Source: Aneurinibacillus sp. Ricciae_BoGa-3
GTDB lineage: Bacteria; Bacillota; Bacilli; Aneurinibacillales; Aneurinibacillaceae
Direction: 5' to 3'
DNA: 64,000 nucleotides
Assembly (NCBI RefSeq): GCF_028421645.1
Contig: NZ_CP116888.1
Coordinates: 620,001 to 684,000, forward strand
The notes under the pieces are model-generated. The model was given only the letters and a program-made list of their open reading frames with translations. It made no database searches and was not told the DNA's origin. Of the stretch, positions 1 to 8,055 are shown piece by piece; within the stretch, counting starts at the first letter, position 1; each line of letters opens with the position of its first letter. The position numbers were made by a program, and so were the translations under genes.

Positions 1-102
1 CCTGACACTAACTTTACCATTGAAGAGTGGGAATCCTTTTTCAAACAAATTAAGGAACGATTTAAGTTAGAGCCTTGGCAACAAGTTCATGTCAATAAGT
101 AA
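1..102 (+). CDS. C-terminal end of an unidentified protein (5' truncated by window)
   Basis: An open frame runs from the first base to a TAA at 100-102, giving 33 residues that end in PWQQVHVNK. The start lies outside the window. The residues are mixed and charged (EEWESFFKQIKERF), which fits the end of a soluble protein. A strong hairpin terminator follows at once, supporting a real gene end. The fragment is too short to name. Confidence 0.6.
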   Translation, partial: PDTNFTIEEWESFFKQIKERFKLEPWQQVHVNK

Positions 103-140
103 AAAAAGAGGTAGTAGGAAAAAATCCTATTACCTCTTTT
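103..140. terminator. Bidirectional hairpin terminator
   Basis: A-rich flank, then AAGAGGTAGTAGGA paired with TCCTATTACCTCTT and a T run. It lies between convergent genes and can serve both. Confidence 0.75.
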
Positions 141-149
141 TGATATTGT

Positions 150-479
150 TTAGCTGGCTTTAGAGCCTGTTGCTTCTTCCACTTGGGGTTGTTTCGCCTT
201 TTGTACGGATTGTGCATGTTGGGCAATGGAAGCAGGGCTATACGTTTGAGCCGCTACATTGCTTTGAGTTACCACATTCGGCTTGGTTTCTTTTCCAGCA
301 GAAGATGCTTTCGCTAGTTCTCTAGCTTCTTTAGAGATTTCAACCTTTACGGCTGGTTGTTGTTGTGCTTTTTGTGTCTCTTCCTGTTCTTGTTGCTGGC
401 TTTCAACTGGTTTTGCTTGCACTTGATTGATTTGATGTGCGGTTTGTGTATGAAGTTGTACATTTGAATTGATTTGCAT
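150..479 (-). CDS. Small Gln-rich protein with FlgM-like motif, unknown function
   Basis: A 109-residue, Gln/Ala-rich, probably disordered protein. The start has an AAAGGTGG site upstream. The central VKVEISKEARELAKASS resembles the short motif seen in FlgM-type anti-sigma factors and some small motility-linked Bacillus proteins, but the FlgM sigma-binding region is not evident. There is no signal peptide or membrane segment. It has its own promoter (528-556) carrying the recurrent TTGACTATAG element and ends at a shared terminator, so it looks monocistronic. Function is not assigned; the FlgM resemblance is weak. Confidence 0.6.
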   Translation of the reverse strand: MQINSNVQLHTQTAHQINQVQAKPVESQQQEQEETQKAQQQPAVKVEISKEARELAKASSAGKETKPNVVTQSNVAAQTYSPASIAQHAQSVQKAKQPQVEEATGSKAS

Positions 480-527
480 AATGAATGACCACCTTTTTTA
501 GTTTTTAGTTAGTTTCTTGTTGGTTAA

Positions 528-556
528 ATCGTACAATAGTTAAACACTATAGTCAA
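528..556 (-). promoter_or_regulatory. Promoter for the gene ending at 150
   Basis: On the minus strand TTGACT (plus 551-556) and TACGAT (528-533) are 17 bp apart. The -35 box sits in TTGACTATAG, the recurrent element of this window. Confidence 0.55.
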
Positions 557-574
557 CATGAACGATGTTTTACC

Positions 575-886
575 CTAATCTAGATTAGATATAAGTTGTA
601 ACTCAACCATTGTATTTTCCGTGTAGACCTTCACGCTAGTAGGGGAGGCGATTACTTTTTGAATACGAGAATGTTGAATGACCCCTGTTTTTACTTCGTC
701 AAAATAAGCCAAATGGAGAGGCATTTTTTCCTGTAAAGGTAACAAACAGCGTACTTGTTTACCGATACGGTTGCGGTCGGTATATTTTGGTACATTTTCA
801 TCTTTTGCCTCAGTTACTTGCTTAATCTCCCATAGAAAATCAGGTAAAACTCGATTGCTTTCCTCAATCATTTGTAACACGTTCAT
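575..886 (-). CDS. Hypothetical protein, 103 aa
   Basis: A start at 886 has a GGAGAG site. The sequence is soluble, of mixed charge, with basic stretches (YTDRNRIGKQVRCLL) and no family I recognise. It is the last of a co-directional run of small genes between about 2.3 and 0.6 kb, separated by short gaps, which suggests one transcript of accessory small proteins. No signal peptide or membrane segment. Confidence 0.6.
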   Translation of the reverse strand: MNVLQMIEESNRVLPDFLWEIKQVTEAKDENVPKYTDRNRIGKQVRCLLPLQEKMPLHLAYFDEVKTGVIQHSRIQKVIASPTSVKVYTENTMVELQLISNLD

Positions 887-910
887 GGTGTTCTCTCCTT
901 TTTTATCCGT

Positions 911-1162
911 CTATTTGGATTCTTTCCTTTTGGGTTTGCTCGAAATCATGCGGTTGAGTTCATCTAAGCGTTTCTGTCGCTGTTCAATCGCATCATTGAT
1001 TACCGCAACCGTTGTGCCTTGCTTAACGTGAAGAACATCGCTACGTAACTGCTCGATTTCGTCTTCAATACGCTTTATAAGAGATTTTATGTTCTTGTCG
1101 TTATCGGCTTGAATCATTTCTCTTACATAATCGTTTAATTGTTCCTTTTGTATTTTCTCCAT
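911..1162 (-). CDS. Small coiled-coil protein, 83 aa
   Basis: A highly charged helical protein with heptad-like spacing throughout (for example IKSLIKRIEDEIEQLRSDV) and a Lys-rich C-terminus. An AGGAG site precedes the ATG. It lies 24 bases upstream of the 575-886 gene on the same strand, so they probably share a transcript. Coiled coils of this size in phage and plasmid DNA are often adaptors, but nothing here fixes a role. Confidence 0.6.
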   Translation of the reverse strand: MEKIQKEQLNDYVREMIQADNDKNIKSLIKRIEDEIEQLRSDVLHVKQGTTVAVINDAIEQRQKRLDELNRMISSKPKRKESK

Positions 1163-1219
1163 TTTCTTCTCCTTGTCTATCCAGAAATAAGAATGCTAGA
1201 CTACATTCACATCTGTGTA

Positions 1220-1414
1220 CTAAATTTCGTGTTTTTCACAGGTGTCAATTTCCCAATATTGATAATTCACATAGCCGTAATTATTTGTTATCCAAGATGT
1301 TAAAACTTCGTCGCAATCAGGATTATTCGGGCGATTAACATCGTCTTTCACCGTCACAACAATAGGGTCATTGTCTCCAACGATAACAAAATATTGTCTG
1401 ATGTTTTCATTCAT
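1220..1414 (-). CDS. Hypothetical protein, 64 aa
   Basis: A 64-residue acidic, aromatic-rich protein (NNYGYVNYQYWEID), compact and possibly a small beta domain. The start has only a weak GATGAG ribosome site, so confidence is lower than for its neighbours. It sits in the minus-strand run of small genes. No family recognised. Confidence 0.45.
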   Translation of the reverse strand: MNENIRQYFVIVGDNDPIVVTVKDDVNRPNNPDCDEVLTSWITNNYGYVNYQYWEIDTCEKHEI

Positions 1415-1489
1415 TTTACATACTCATCTTCTTTCTCAGTATGGTTATTTGAGGAGGTCTATACCTTTCATAGTTAATGAAGACCCTTT

Positions 1490-2014
1490 TTAGAAAGTAG
1501 ACCAGAAAGCGTTAATATACATTTCACCTTTCGTCAATTGGTCACTGTTATACTCAAATCGTGCAAAATAGTGCGTGGCTTTTACATCCTGATATAACGC
1601 AATCAATTGAGGTAAAGGAACCTGATAGGTATCGAGAAATTCCTTGATTTTAAGAACCTGTAACACTTGAGCGGCTTCACGGGAAGGTTTGCTATCACGT
1701 ACCAACACCCGATAATCAATGTCGGATTCCCATACACTATCACGATTAAAAGTGTCCAGCCACTTATAAATATCAAGTAGTCCTCTTTGCTTTAGGCGAT
1801 TAAAGAATTCCTGATTTAACTGTTTCTCATAGTCACTTAATTCGTTAGAAAAAAACGAATAAACGGTTTTGTCATATCTCGATGCTTCCAAGGCAGAAGC
1901 ATAATCACGTAATTCATCGATTGACATATCTGACAATGATTTTTCAGGAATAAGGAAACGTTCTAGTCCGTATTTTTTAATTCTTTGGTCTAAAATTTTC
2001 TTTGCTTGTTGCAT
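1490..2014 (-). CDS. Hypothetical protein, 174 aa
   Basis: A soluble, mostly helical 174-residue protein with AAAGGAG before the ATG. It starts with a basic helix (MQQAKKILDQRIKKYG), followed by a region rich in Ser, Asp and Arg. No catalytic motif, zinc site or membrane segment is seen. It heads the same-strand group of small accessory genes with the 2069-2281 gene. Function unknown. Confidence 0.65.
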   Translation of the reverse strand: MQQAKKILDQRIKKYGLERFLIPEKSLSDMSIDELRDYASALEASRYDKTVYSFFSNELSDYEKQLNQEFFNRLKQRGLLDIYKWLDTFNRDSVWESDIDYRVLVRDSKPSREAAQVLQVLKIKEFLDTYQVPLPQLIALYQDVKATHYFARFEYNSDQLTKGEMYINAFWSTF

Positions 2015-2068
2015 AGTTTTCTCCTTTTTTATGACGTAAGTTAACAGCGAACTCTTAGCTAAACAGCC

Positions 2069-2281
2069 TCAATGAACTTCACTAGCTATTGAAGAAGATA
2101 CAAGCAATGTCATAGCTTCCAAGTAACTCAATTTCACACCTTGTGGAGTAAATACCTTTACCTGATTGGTATTGATGCCGTTATCTTCTAATCGTATGAG
2201 CTCGGTTTCCACATCCACTAAAGAACCGTTAATGCTCATGGACATTTCTTCATTCTCTTCAAACCAAACCATTTTCCACAT
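2069..2281 (-). CDS. Hypothetical protein, 70 aa
   Basis: The ATG at 2281 has AAGGAG at 8-base spacing; an in-frame GTG at 2290 lies too close to that site, so the shorter form is preferred. The product is a small acidic protein (WFEENEEMSMSING) without known motif. It is the first gene of the minus-strand small-gene run, divergent from the plus-strand group starting at 2467. Confidence 0.6.
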   Translation of the reverse strand: MWKMVWFEENEEMSMSINGSLVDVETELIRLEDNGINTNQVKVFTPQGVKLSYLEAMTLLVSSSIASEVH

Positions 2282-2466
2282 AAATGTCACTCCTTATAAA
2301 AGTTGATAAAGTATACTTTGTCTCCTTGTCTTTCTTTCTTATGTATAATACTAATCTATCACATAAATTATAAAAGGTAAATTTAAATTTACAAAATATA
2401 AAACGAACGTTATAATTAAGTTAGTATAAAATGAATGTGGTTGAAAGCCTATTTGGAGTTGGGAAG

Positions 2467-2673
2467 ATGAAAAACCCTTTTGAAAACGAAGTTCCCAATC
2501 GCTGTCGATGGAGAGCGATTAACCGTGGAAGAAATAAACGATTGAAGTTAACTAAACCATTGAAGTTTGCAGTCACGACTAAGCAACGTGATATTTTACA
2601 CCAAAAAGCTTTGAAATTTCGAAAAGAAGTAAAACACCGCATGATACAACGAAGAGAAAGTAAAGGTGAGTAG
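2467..2673 (+). CDS. Small very basic protein, 68 aa
   Basis: The ATG at 2467 follows GGAG at 8-base spacing; an in-frame ATG at 2431 lacks a ribosome site. The protein is very rich in Arg and Lys (RCRWRAINRGRNKRLKL, RESKGE) and likely binds nucleic acid. Its stop lies just before the TTG of the next gene, so the two are translationally linked. Confidence 0.55.
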   Translation: MKNPFENEVPNRCRWRAINRGRNKRLKLTKPLKFAVTTKQRDILHQKALKFRKEVKHRMIQRRESKGE

Positions 2674-2675
2674 AC

Positions 2676-3080
2676 TTGAACGAAGACCAATATCGCAAAC
2701 TTGATGTGTTGCTGGATAGACATATTATGGGGAATGACCCGATTGTTAATGTTTATACTCAGCTACCCGTAATTCATACATCTCCTGCTCCTTACTCAAC
2801 AAATTTAGAAGCCGCTTTTCAATTGGTTCAAAAATTGAGAGGCGACGGAGGTTTTTGTTTTGGTCTCACTGAAACAGATGAACTCGGTTACGGTATTCCT
2901 GTTACGGATGAAAGTGTATGGTGTGCCAGCTTCTATACAAAGGATAGGGGAGTTGTACAGTATAAGTATCATTCGGAAATCCCATTAGCAATCGGATTAG
3001 CCGCATTAAAAACGGTTGGTGTAGAGGTTACATTTCCGATTAAAGATATCTGGAAGCCTGATGGTTTCGTTGTTGAATAA
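2676..3080 (+). CDS. Phage ABA-sandwich (BC1872-like) protein
   Basis: A TTG start two bases after the previous stop, with an AAAGGTGAG site. The 134 residues match the layout of the small phage ABA-sandwich family: an N-terminal Tyr/Leu helix (EDQYRKLDVLLDRHIMG), a middle with YSTNLEAAFQLVQKL, an aromatic strand, and the C-terminal signature PLAIGLAALKTVGVEV. These proteins occur in Bacillus phages, prophages and plasmids; their role is not known. It is evidence for phage-like ancestry of this part of the window. Confidence 0.7.
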   Translation: MNEDQYRKLDVLLDRHIMGNDPIVNVYTQLPVIHTSPAPYSTNLEAAFQLVQKLRGDGGFCFGLTETDELGYGIPVTDESVWCASFYTKDRGVVQYKYHSEIPLAIGLAALKTVGVEVTFPIKDIWKPDGFVVE

Positions 3081-3107
3081 AGGATGAATCTTAAAATGAG
3101 GTTTATT

Positions 3108-3374
3108 ATGTACAGCCAAGATTGGACAAAACTCGAAGTAAGACGCTGTTACCGACACTTTAAAGGCATGCTTTATTACGTTTTTTGTGTAGGGAGACAC
3201 ACCGAAGGGGATAGGGAAGTGCTTGTAACCTATCAAGCCCTGTATGAAGACGGCGAAATCCATCACCGTCCGTTTGATATGTTTATTGAGAAAGTTCCAG
3301 ATGATAAACAGGATGAAAATGTAACGGGTCAGACCTACCGTTTTGAACCGTTTGATGGCAAGTTGATTTTATAG
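3108..3374 (+). CDS. DUF1653 family protein
   Basis: The pattern YRHFKGMLYYVFCVGRHTE, then LVTYQALY and RPFDMFIEKV is the DUF1653 signature of a short beta protein common in bacteria and phages, sometimes fused to hydrolases; no enzymatic activity is established. The ATG at 3108 follows TGAGG at 6-base spacing; an in-frame ATG at 3084 would add eight residues. Full length for the family. It belongs to the plus-strand small-gene operon from 2467. Confidence 0.75.
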   Translation: MYSQDWTKLEVRRCYRHFKGMLYYVFCVGRHTEGDREVLVTYQALYEDGEIHHRPFDMFIEKVPDDKQDENVTGQTYRFEPFDGKLIL

Positions 3375-3377
3375 GAA

Positions 3378-3482
3378 GTGAATGGGAAAAGCACCTATCA
3401 GATAGTACAACACAAAGAGCGAGCGATAATTGTCAGCCTTGGCGTTTGGTACAAAAAATCAAAGGGAGATAGAATCACATGA
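3378..3482 (+). CDS. Very small basic ORF overlapping the next start
   Basis: A GTG start after TAGGAA gives 34 residues (MNGKSTYQIVQHKERAIIVSL...) ending in a TGA that overlaps the ATG of the next gene (ATGA). That overlap and the co-directional setting suggest translational coupling, but the length makes chance possible. No motif. Confidence 0.35.
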   Translation: MNGKSTYQIVQHKERAIIVSLGVWYKKSKGDRIT

Positions 3483-4087
3483 ATAAAGAAATCGTAACCC
3501 GAATAGAAAACGTAAAGATTCAAATAGAGTATGGGGTGTATACCCATCAAAAGGGTACAAGCGTATCGATTGAAGATAAAGTAACAAAATTTGTGCGTAC
3601 GTTCAATAAGCTGATGGAGGCGATTTCTTCGACCACATTAAAAAAGATGAAAAAGGAATATGAGGTAGATGAAGTTCATGTTAAAAGTTTATTCGTGATA
3701 AGTGAATCGGATGAAGGACAAATCATTACGTATCTGGATGACAAGGATACAACCATGACCAATATTAATCTGACGGTAGACGAAGGGAAAGAGCCGTCCA
3801 TGAAAAGAAAAATCACCATTGATGCGGGTACAATTGGTTTCTTTGAAGTAGAAGAAATTACCCAATACTACGCTGATATCAAAGAAAGCGAAGGGGAGCA
3901 GGCGGCAAAGGATTTCTTCCGACCTGGAGAATTTGATGGCGATAAAATAGAAGACTACAACGGCAAGCATTTTATCTATGGTTACATGGAATCTTTGACA
4001 CAAAGTGACCGTTGTCCTTCTTTTCTCTATGACAGCTTGGTAGAAATAAAGAAAGTTACCGTAGAAGAAGTGGAAGAAAATGAATAA
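3479..4087 (+). CDS. Hypothetical protein, 202 aa
   Basis: A 202-residue soluble protein with AAAGGGAG before the ATG. It is acidic overall and ends in a Glu-rich tail (VTVEEVEENE). Predicted mixed alpha/beta from residue patterns; no catalytic motif seen. It overlaps the following 67-aa gene by 8 bases, so both are in one operon. Family not recognised. Confidence 0.65.
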   Translation: MNKEIVTRIENVKIQIEYGVYTHQKGTSVSIEDKVTKFVRTFNKLMEAISSTTLKKMKKEYEVDEVHVKSLFVISESDEGQIITYLDDKDTTMTNINLTVDEGKEPSMKRKITIDAGTIGFFEVEEITQYYADIKESEGEQAAKDFFRPGEFDGDKIEDYNGKHFIYGYMESLTQSDRCPSFLYDSLVEIKKVTVEEVEENE

Positions 4088-4283
4088 ACGGGTGCAGTGT
4101 GAACGATGTCAGTATTGTAGCGTGGATTGGCTATCGGAAAACCTCGCTTACCAATGCAAAAAGGGACAGCGGGATTTAAGCAGAATGGAAACCATTGAAG
4201 GTTTTGAAGTCGAGTGTACAGAGTTCAAATCCCGATATATCGAATATCCTTTAGAAATTACAGGCATTGATAAATCAAAGTAG
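4080..4283 (+). CDS. Small cysteine-rich (zinc-ribbon-like) protein, 67 aa
   Basis: The start overlaps the previous stop region. Two Cys pairs at the N-terminus (CERCQYC) plus two later cysteines (YQCKKGQ, VECTEF) suggest a metal-binding knuckle. The remainder is short and acidic. Likely an accessory DNA- or protein-binding factor of the upstream gene; function not known. Confidence 0.6.
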   Translation: MNKRVQCERCQYCSVDWLSENLAYQCKKGQRDLSRMETIEGFEVECTEFKSRYIEYPLEITGIDKSK

Positions 4284-4319
4284 AAAGGGCTTCGTACAAA
4301 CCCAAACAAAACAGGTAAG

Positions 4320-4617
4320 TTGGTAAAAATTCGTCCATCTGCAGAGAAATACGAAAATAAATCCTATCTTGGAATACTATTGGGAGACAGTGATATCGGT
4401 CTTTTGATTTCGCATTCGCCAACAACAGGGATTAAGTGTTGAGAGGCATTTTAATCCTGCTATTTATGTGCCTGAACTGAACGAAGTCATTTATGGCATA
4501 GAAAGTTGGTGGGTGTTCATAAAAAGTGAAGACGAAGTACAAGCGATTACCAACGAGGATATTGAAAACGTATGGTATATGCGATTGTTGAAGGACTTAT
4601 CTGTCGAGGAAAAATAG
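4320..4617 (+). pseudogene. Frameshifted small phage/plasmid protein
   Basis: The first frame reads KSYLGILLGDSDIGLLISHS and then hits TGA at 4440. The next frame continues directly with RHFNPAIYVPELNEVIYGIE and ENVWYMRLLKDL to TAG at 4615-4617. Both halves belong together as a known type of small Bacillus phage/plasmid protein in which NPAIYVPELNEVIYG follows the first half closely. One extra base near 4437 explains the break. The start is uncertain (TTG 4320 is the best candidate). Either a decayed gene or a sequence error. Confidence 0.6.
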
Positions 4618-4774
4618 CATCTCATTGAATACCGATGGTAGGAAGAATGTTAGCCACAGTTTATCATTCTTTTGCGACAGGCATTTGATGAAAATAGGAA
4701 GGGATTAATTTCATTATAAGCTTTTACGTTTTTTTCGTAATATATAGGTTTATGTTTTCCGAATGTTGTTTTCT

Positions 4775-4814
4775 GGAAAAAAGAAACAAGCCACCAGTTA
4801 AGATGACTTGTTTC
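4775..4814 (-). terminator. Terminator for the DUF262 gene
   Basis: GAAACAAG (4783-4790) pairs with CTTGTTTC (4807-4814); on the minus strand a T-rich run follows. Confidence 0.75.
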
Positions 4815-4834
4815 GGTAGGGAATGATATTGGAT

Positions 4835-5875
4835 TTAGACGGCTTCGTCTTGTTTTTGAAACCGCCCCGCATCACTATCTCCTTCTTCATTCTCCTCTTT
4901 TTTTTCCAAATAGGAGTTGAAATCGGAAGCCATGATGGACAGTCGTTTTTGTACGTTTTCCTTACGAGCACTTCCCGACTGACTAGCCTCGAAGTAGGCT
5001 TGTGGAAGGTTATCGAAGAATCCTCTTGCCCAATCACCAAAATCTTTAGGCGTAATGGTGATGCCTTTTTTCTGGATATCTAATACCAGTTTAAAGAGCA
5101 TCGGAACGTGAAGTTTCTTTAAGAACTTTTCTTTGCGAGTAAATGCTTCGTTGAGATAAAAACATGCGTTTTGCATTTGCGCCCGTAATTCATCCTGAAT
5201 TTCAACATTGCGTAATTCTTGGACGAACGCTTGCAGTTCTTTACCGCTAAAGCCTGTCTCCCCGTTTTTAAGAAGAGCCAAAATTTGAAGCACCAGTTCC
5301 TGGTCAACGTAACGCTGTCTTGCGGATTTTGAAAGGTTCACTTTTTCCGCAAAGAAGTCCATGCTGGCAATATGCTCAACAAATTTAAGCACTTTGCTTC
5401 CAAGGATAGCTCTGGTTGTTTCGATTGGACGTAACGGTACGCCGTTGTTGAAACGGTAGAAGAGTTCTTCCATCTCCTCTTGTGTCGCTTCCTCAATTTT
5501 AATCGCATCGATTTCGTATTGAAGAAGACGGTTTTGGAAATCTTCTGGAAGTTCTGAGAAACGAAGCCCCGCAATTTCTACACCCTCAACAGGTGGGGTG
5601 TCTTGATGAAGCGGATACCCCTCTTTTTCTGAGATGTATGAGAAAACACTCGTTAATCTTTGTTTTCCGTCTAAGAAGTTGTAAACGGAATCCTCTTTAG
5701 ATGCAAACAGTGCAGGGATAGGATAACCAGACAGGATACTATGAATCAAAATGGATTGACGCTTTAAATCCCATATGTTTTTCTTGCGCTGAATGACCAA
5801 GTCAAAATTAACTTTTTTGCCCTTGAACATCTTGGCTAATCGTTCTACTTTCCATGAAACTTTTCCTGTTTTCAT
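4835..5875 (-). CDS. DUF262 (GmrS/ParB-fold) domain protein
   Basis: A 346-residue protein. The ATG at 5875 has AAGGAG at 9-base spacing. The N-terminal domain carries features of DUF262: an early VIQRKKNIWDLKRQSILIHS, then the signature YNFLDGKQRLTSVFSY at about residues 67-82, and FYRFNNGVPLRPIE further on. DUF262 has a ParB-like nucleotide-hydrolase fold and is the GmrS-type half of GmrSD type IV restriction enzymes and of other defence proteins. The HNH nuclease partner (DUF1524) is absent here, so this is a stand-alone form whose C-terminal part (Lys/Glu-rich, ends EENEEGDSDAGRF) I cannot name. It stands alone with its own terminator. A defence or plasmid-maintenance role is possible but inferred. 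Confidence 0.7.
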   Translation of the reverse strand: MKTGKVSWKVERLAKMFKGKKVNFDLVIQRKKNIWDLKRQSILIHSILSGYPIPALFASKEDSVYNFLDGKQRLTSVFSYISEKEGYPLHQDTPPVEGVEIAGLRFSELPEDFQNRLLQYEIDAIKIEEATQEEMEELFYRFNNGVPLRPIETTRAILGSKVLKFVEHIASMDFFAEKVNLSKSARQRYVDQELVLQILALLKNGETGFSGKELQAFVQELRNVEIQDELRAQMQNACFYLNEAFTRKEKFLKKLHVPMLFKLVLDIQKKGITITPKDFGDWARGFFDNLPQAYFEASQSGSARKENVQKRLSIMASDFNSYLEKKEENEEGDSDAGRFQKQDEAV

Positions 5876-6059
5876 GAACACACACTCCTTTTATATTCGT
5901 TTCCTTTATAAAAGTATATTGCCAATGCATGTGATTCTATACAATGAAACGAAAAATTTCTGACAAAAAATAAAGAGGTTTGGAACCAAACTTTATTAGT
6001 TCATATTATAACGTAAATGGGTTAGAGGTGAAAGAAAAGGTTATGTATTTTGATATAAA

Positions 6060-6092
6060 AAAGACCTCCCTTACAATAAAAGGGAAGCCTAT
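6060..6092 (-). terminator. Hairpin terminator for the 6107-6511 gene
   Basis: Minus strand AGGCTTCCCTT and AAGGGAGGTCT form a stem followed by TTTTTT. A second weaker palindrome, AAAGAGGTTTGG/CCAAACTTTA, lies at about 5970-5996. Confidence 0.65.
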
Positions 6093-6106
6093 AGTTTAAA
6101 AGACAC

Positions 6107-6511
6107 CTATACGTATGATTCGATAACTTGAAGTTGAAGTTTATTTGCTTTGACAATATCGTACACGTATTGTTTAAAGAAGGATTCGTCTTCGGGTAAT
6201 CGTTCACCAGATAGGATGCGCTCTACTGATTGGTTGGCGTTTGGGAACTGTTTGCAATACATTTCGGTATTGTATTCTATCGTGAATTGGAGAAGTAGTT
6301 GTCGTTTCTCTTTTAGTGGTGTTCCTTTTTTCTCTAAATACAGGGCAAAGAAACGAATCGAACTGTTATAACCTGAATCTTGTGTTCTTCTAACCCATGC
6401 TTCAAATTCATCAGGGGAGATGTCGATGTTCTTTAAATAACAAAATCTCGCAATGGCTCGTTTAATGCTTTTTCGTTTTCGGAAGGCTATTTCTTTTAAA
6501 TCAGGCATCAT
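6107..6511 (-). CDS. Hypothetical protein, 134 aa
   Basis: Very basic N-terminus (FRKRKSIKRAIARF) and a helical remainder; 134 residues, soluble. No helix-turn-helix can be stated with confidence, but the basic start and its position next to a perfect 15-bp inverted repeat (6535-6567) would suit a small DNA-binding regulator controlling its own divergent promoter region. This is inference from position only. Confidence 0.6.
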   Translation of the reverse strand: MMPDLKEIAFRKRKSIKRAIARFCYLKNIDISPDEFEAWVRRTQDSGYNSSIRFFALYLEKKGTPLKEKRQLLLQFTIEYNTEMYCKQFPNANQSVERILSGERLPEDESFFKQYVYDIVKANKLQLQVIESYV

Positions 6512-6534
6512 TGCCGCTCCTTTTATTTGACTAT

Positions 6535-6567
6535 AGTTTATATACTATATTATATAGTATATAAACT
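6535..6567. promoter_or_regulatory. Perfect 15-bp inverted repeat in divergent intergenic region
   Basis: AGTTTATATACTATA, three bases, then TATAGTATATAAACT, flanked by a TTGACTATAG element at 6527-6536. It is centred between the minus gene starting at 6511 and the plus gene starting at 6725 and overlaps likely promoter elements, so a dimeric regulator operator is plausible. Confidence 0.55.
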
Positions 6568-6724
6568 AAAAAAACGACAGCTTTTTAAAATTACGCCATG
6601 ATTTTCCTTGATTTAATTGACAATATGATACAAATTTGTTAGCATTGTCTTATAATTATGGCATAAAGCCACAATGTGAGTGAAAATGTTGCAAAAAGCC
6701 ACATATAAATCAGGGGGAAGTAAA

Positions 6725-7159
6725 GTGGATACGTTAATAGGGGAACAACTAAAAAGGATGGAAAATCAGATATCTTATATTCATCCAGACAAACAAGTAA
6801 ATTATGCTAGCATGCTTGGTTGTTTAAAGAAGTACAACCCCAATCTTACACTCGGCAGTATGGATAGCTTGAGTTTTTACTATAAAAGAATTTTAATGTT
6901 GCGGTTGATTCATCATTCCTTAAATGACGCTGTTAACAAAATAAAAACAGTTATAAAGGGCGACACAAAAAAAGAAGCAGTCCTTGATGATTTTCTGTTA
7001 AGTGTTCGAGCTTTTTGCGTAGAGAATGTGGACATATCATCTGGAAGATATGAAAAGGACGAGCATTTTTTCTATCAACAACAGGTTCACTCAGCACTTT
7101 TTCTCAATCATTCTTTAACAAGTTTAATTTTGGAAAATTTTTTCAAAGTAACTGTCTAA
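6725..7159 (+). CDS. Hypothetical protein, 144 aa
   Basis: The GTG at 6725 follows GGGGGAAG closely; an in-frame ATG at 6680 lacks a ribosome site. A soluble, helix-rich protein (YKRILMLRLIHHSLNDAVNK). A hairpin-like A/T-rich segment at about 7205-7235 may end its transcript. No family recognised. It is divergent from the 6107-6511 gene across the palindrome. Confidence 0.55.
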   Translation: MDTLIGEQLKRMENQISYIHPDKQVNYASMLGCLKKYNPNLTLGSMDSLSFYYKRILMLRLIHHSLNDAVNKIKTVIKGDTKKEAVLDDFLLSVRAFCVENVDISSGRYEKDEHFFYQQQVHSALFLNHSLTSLILENFFKVTV

Positions 7160-7310
7160 ACCCTTAATGTACATATTGAAATCGTATAAATACATAATAA
7201 AAAAGCCAAAAAAGCCTCTTAAGATGGAGGTTTTTTCAATGTCAATTTTTAAATAATTATTGACTATATGCTAAAATTAATGTATTATAAAAATACCCCC
7301 TTTGGAATAT

Positions 7311-7345
7311 AAAAAGGACGAGGTTTTTTGAACCTCGTCCACTTT
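7311..7345 (-). terminator. Terminator for the 7345-7923 gene
   Basis: GGACGAGGTT (7316-7325) pairs with AACCTCGTCC (7331-7340), preceded on plus by A5 that becomes a T run on minus. Confidence 0.7.
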
Positions 7346-7923
7346 TATGCTTGATTATAACTGGTAATTAAGCTATCAAGTTGGGTTAATTCCTGTTTCA
7401 ATCCATCATGTTGAAAAACGGGTGTTTCTGGAACATCCATATACCATCTCTCGAAAACATTGGAATAACCTAGTTCCAAAACAGATTTTTCGTTTTGCTG
7501 GGGTTCTTTAAAAGCTACTTTTAATACATATCGACCTGTATCTTTTATGGCATCAATGCCCTCAACTTTTTGCAGTTTATCTTCAGTGAGAAATTTTAAG
7601 TCAAAGAAACGTTGGGCAATGATTTCTCGTTCATGGTCGCCAAAATCAAAATATTGGGTGTTTACTTCTTCGATGGCATCTTCTAACTGAGAGTAAAACC
7701 TATCGGTTTCTTCGTCGTCCTCAAAAGAGTCTGTATGTGAGGTTAAGAATACGTTCCAACCGATTTCTTCATAGCAACTGATTTGGAACGAGTAGGGAAG
7801 ACCAGGGACAAGTATCCGCAAGCCGTTCTCCATCCATGTAATCTCTTTTTCTCTATGTTTAAATATTTTTTCTACTTGATTATGTAATTCATCGCACCCT
7901 TGATAATTTACGGTTGCTTTCAT
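7345..7923 (-). CDS. Hypothetical protein, 192 aa
   Basis: An acidic, soluble protein of 192 residues with patches of Phe, Tyr and Trp (FERWYMDVPETPVF) and no signal peptide or metal motif. It ends in SLITSYNQA, overlapping the terminator start. It appears monocistronic. The family is not recognised. Confidence 0.65.
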   Translation of the reverse strand: MKATVNYQGCDELHNQVEKIFKHREKEITWMENGLRILVPGLPYSFQISCYEEIGWNVFLTSHTDSFEDDEETDRFYSQLEDAIEEVNTQYFDFGDHEREIIAQRFFDLKFLTEDKLQKVEGIDAIKDTGRYVLKVAFKEPQQNEKSVLELGYSNVFERWYMDVPETPVFQHDGLKQELTQLDSLITSYNQA

Positions 7924-8055
7924 TTAACTCACCCCTTATAAGCTATTATATCAGTTTTTGTAAAATTGGGAATGGAATTCAAGGGAAAAGGTAATAAAAA
8001 TTTACCTTTTTTATTTATTATACTAGTTTGTATGAATGAAAAGGAGAACTTGAGA

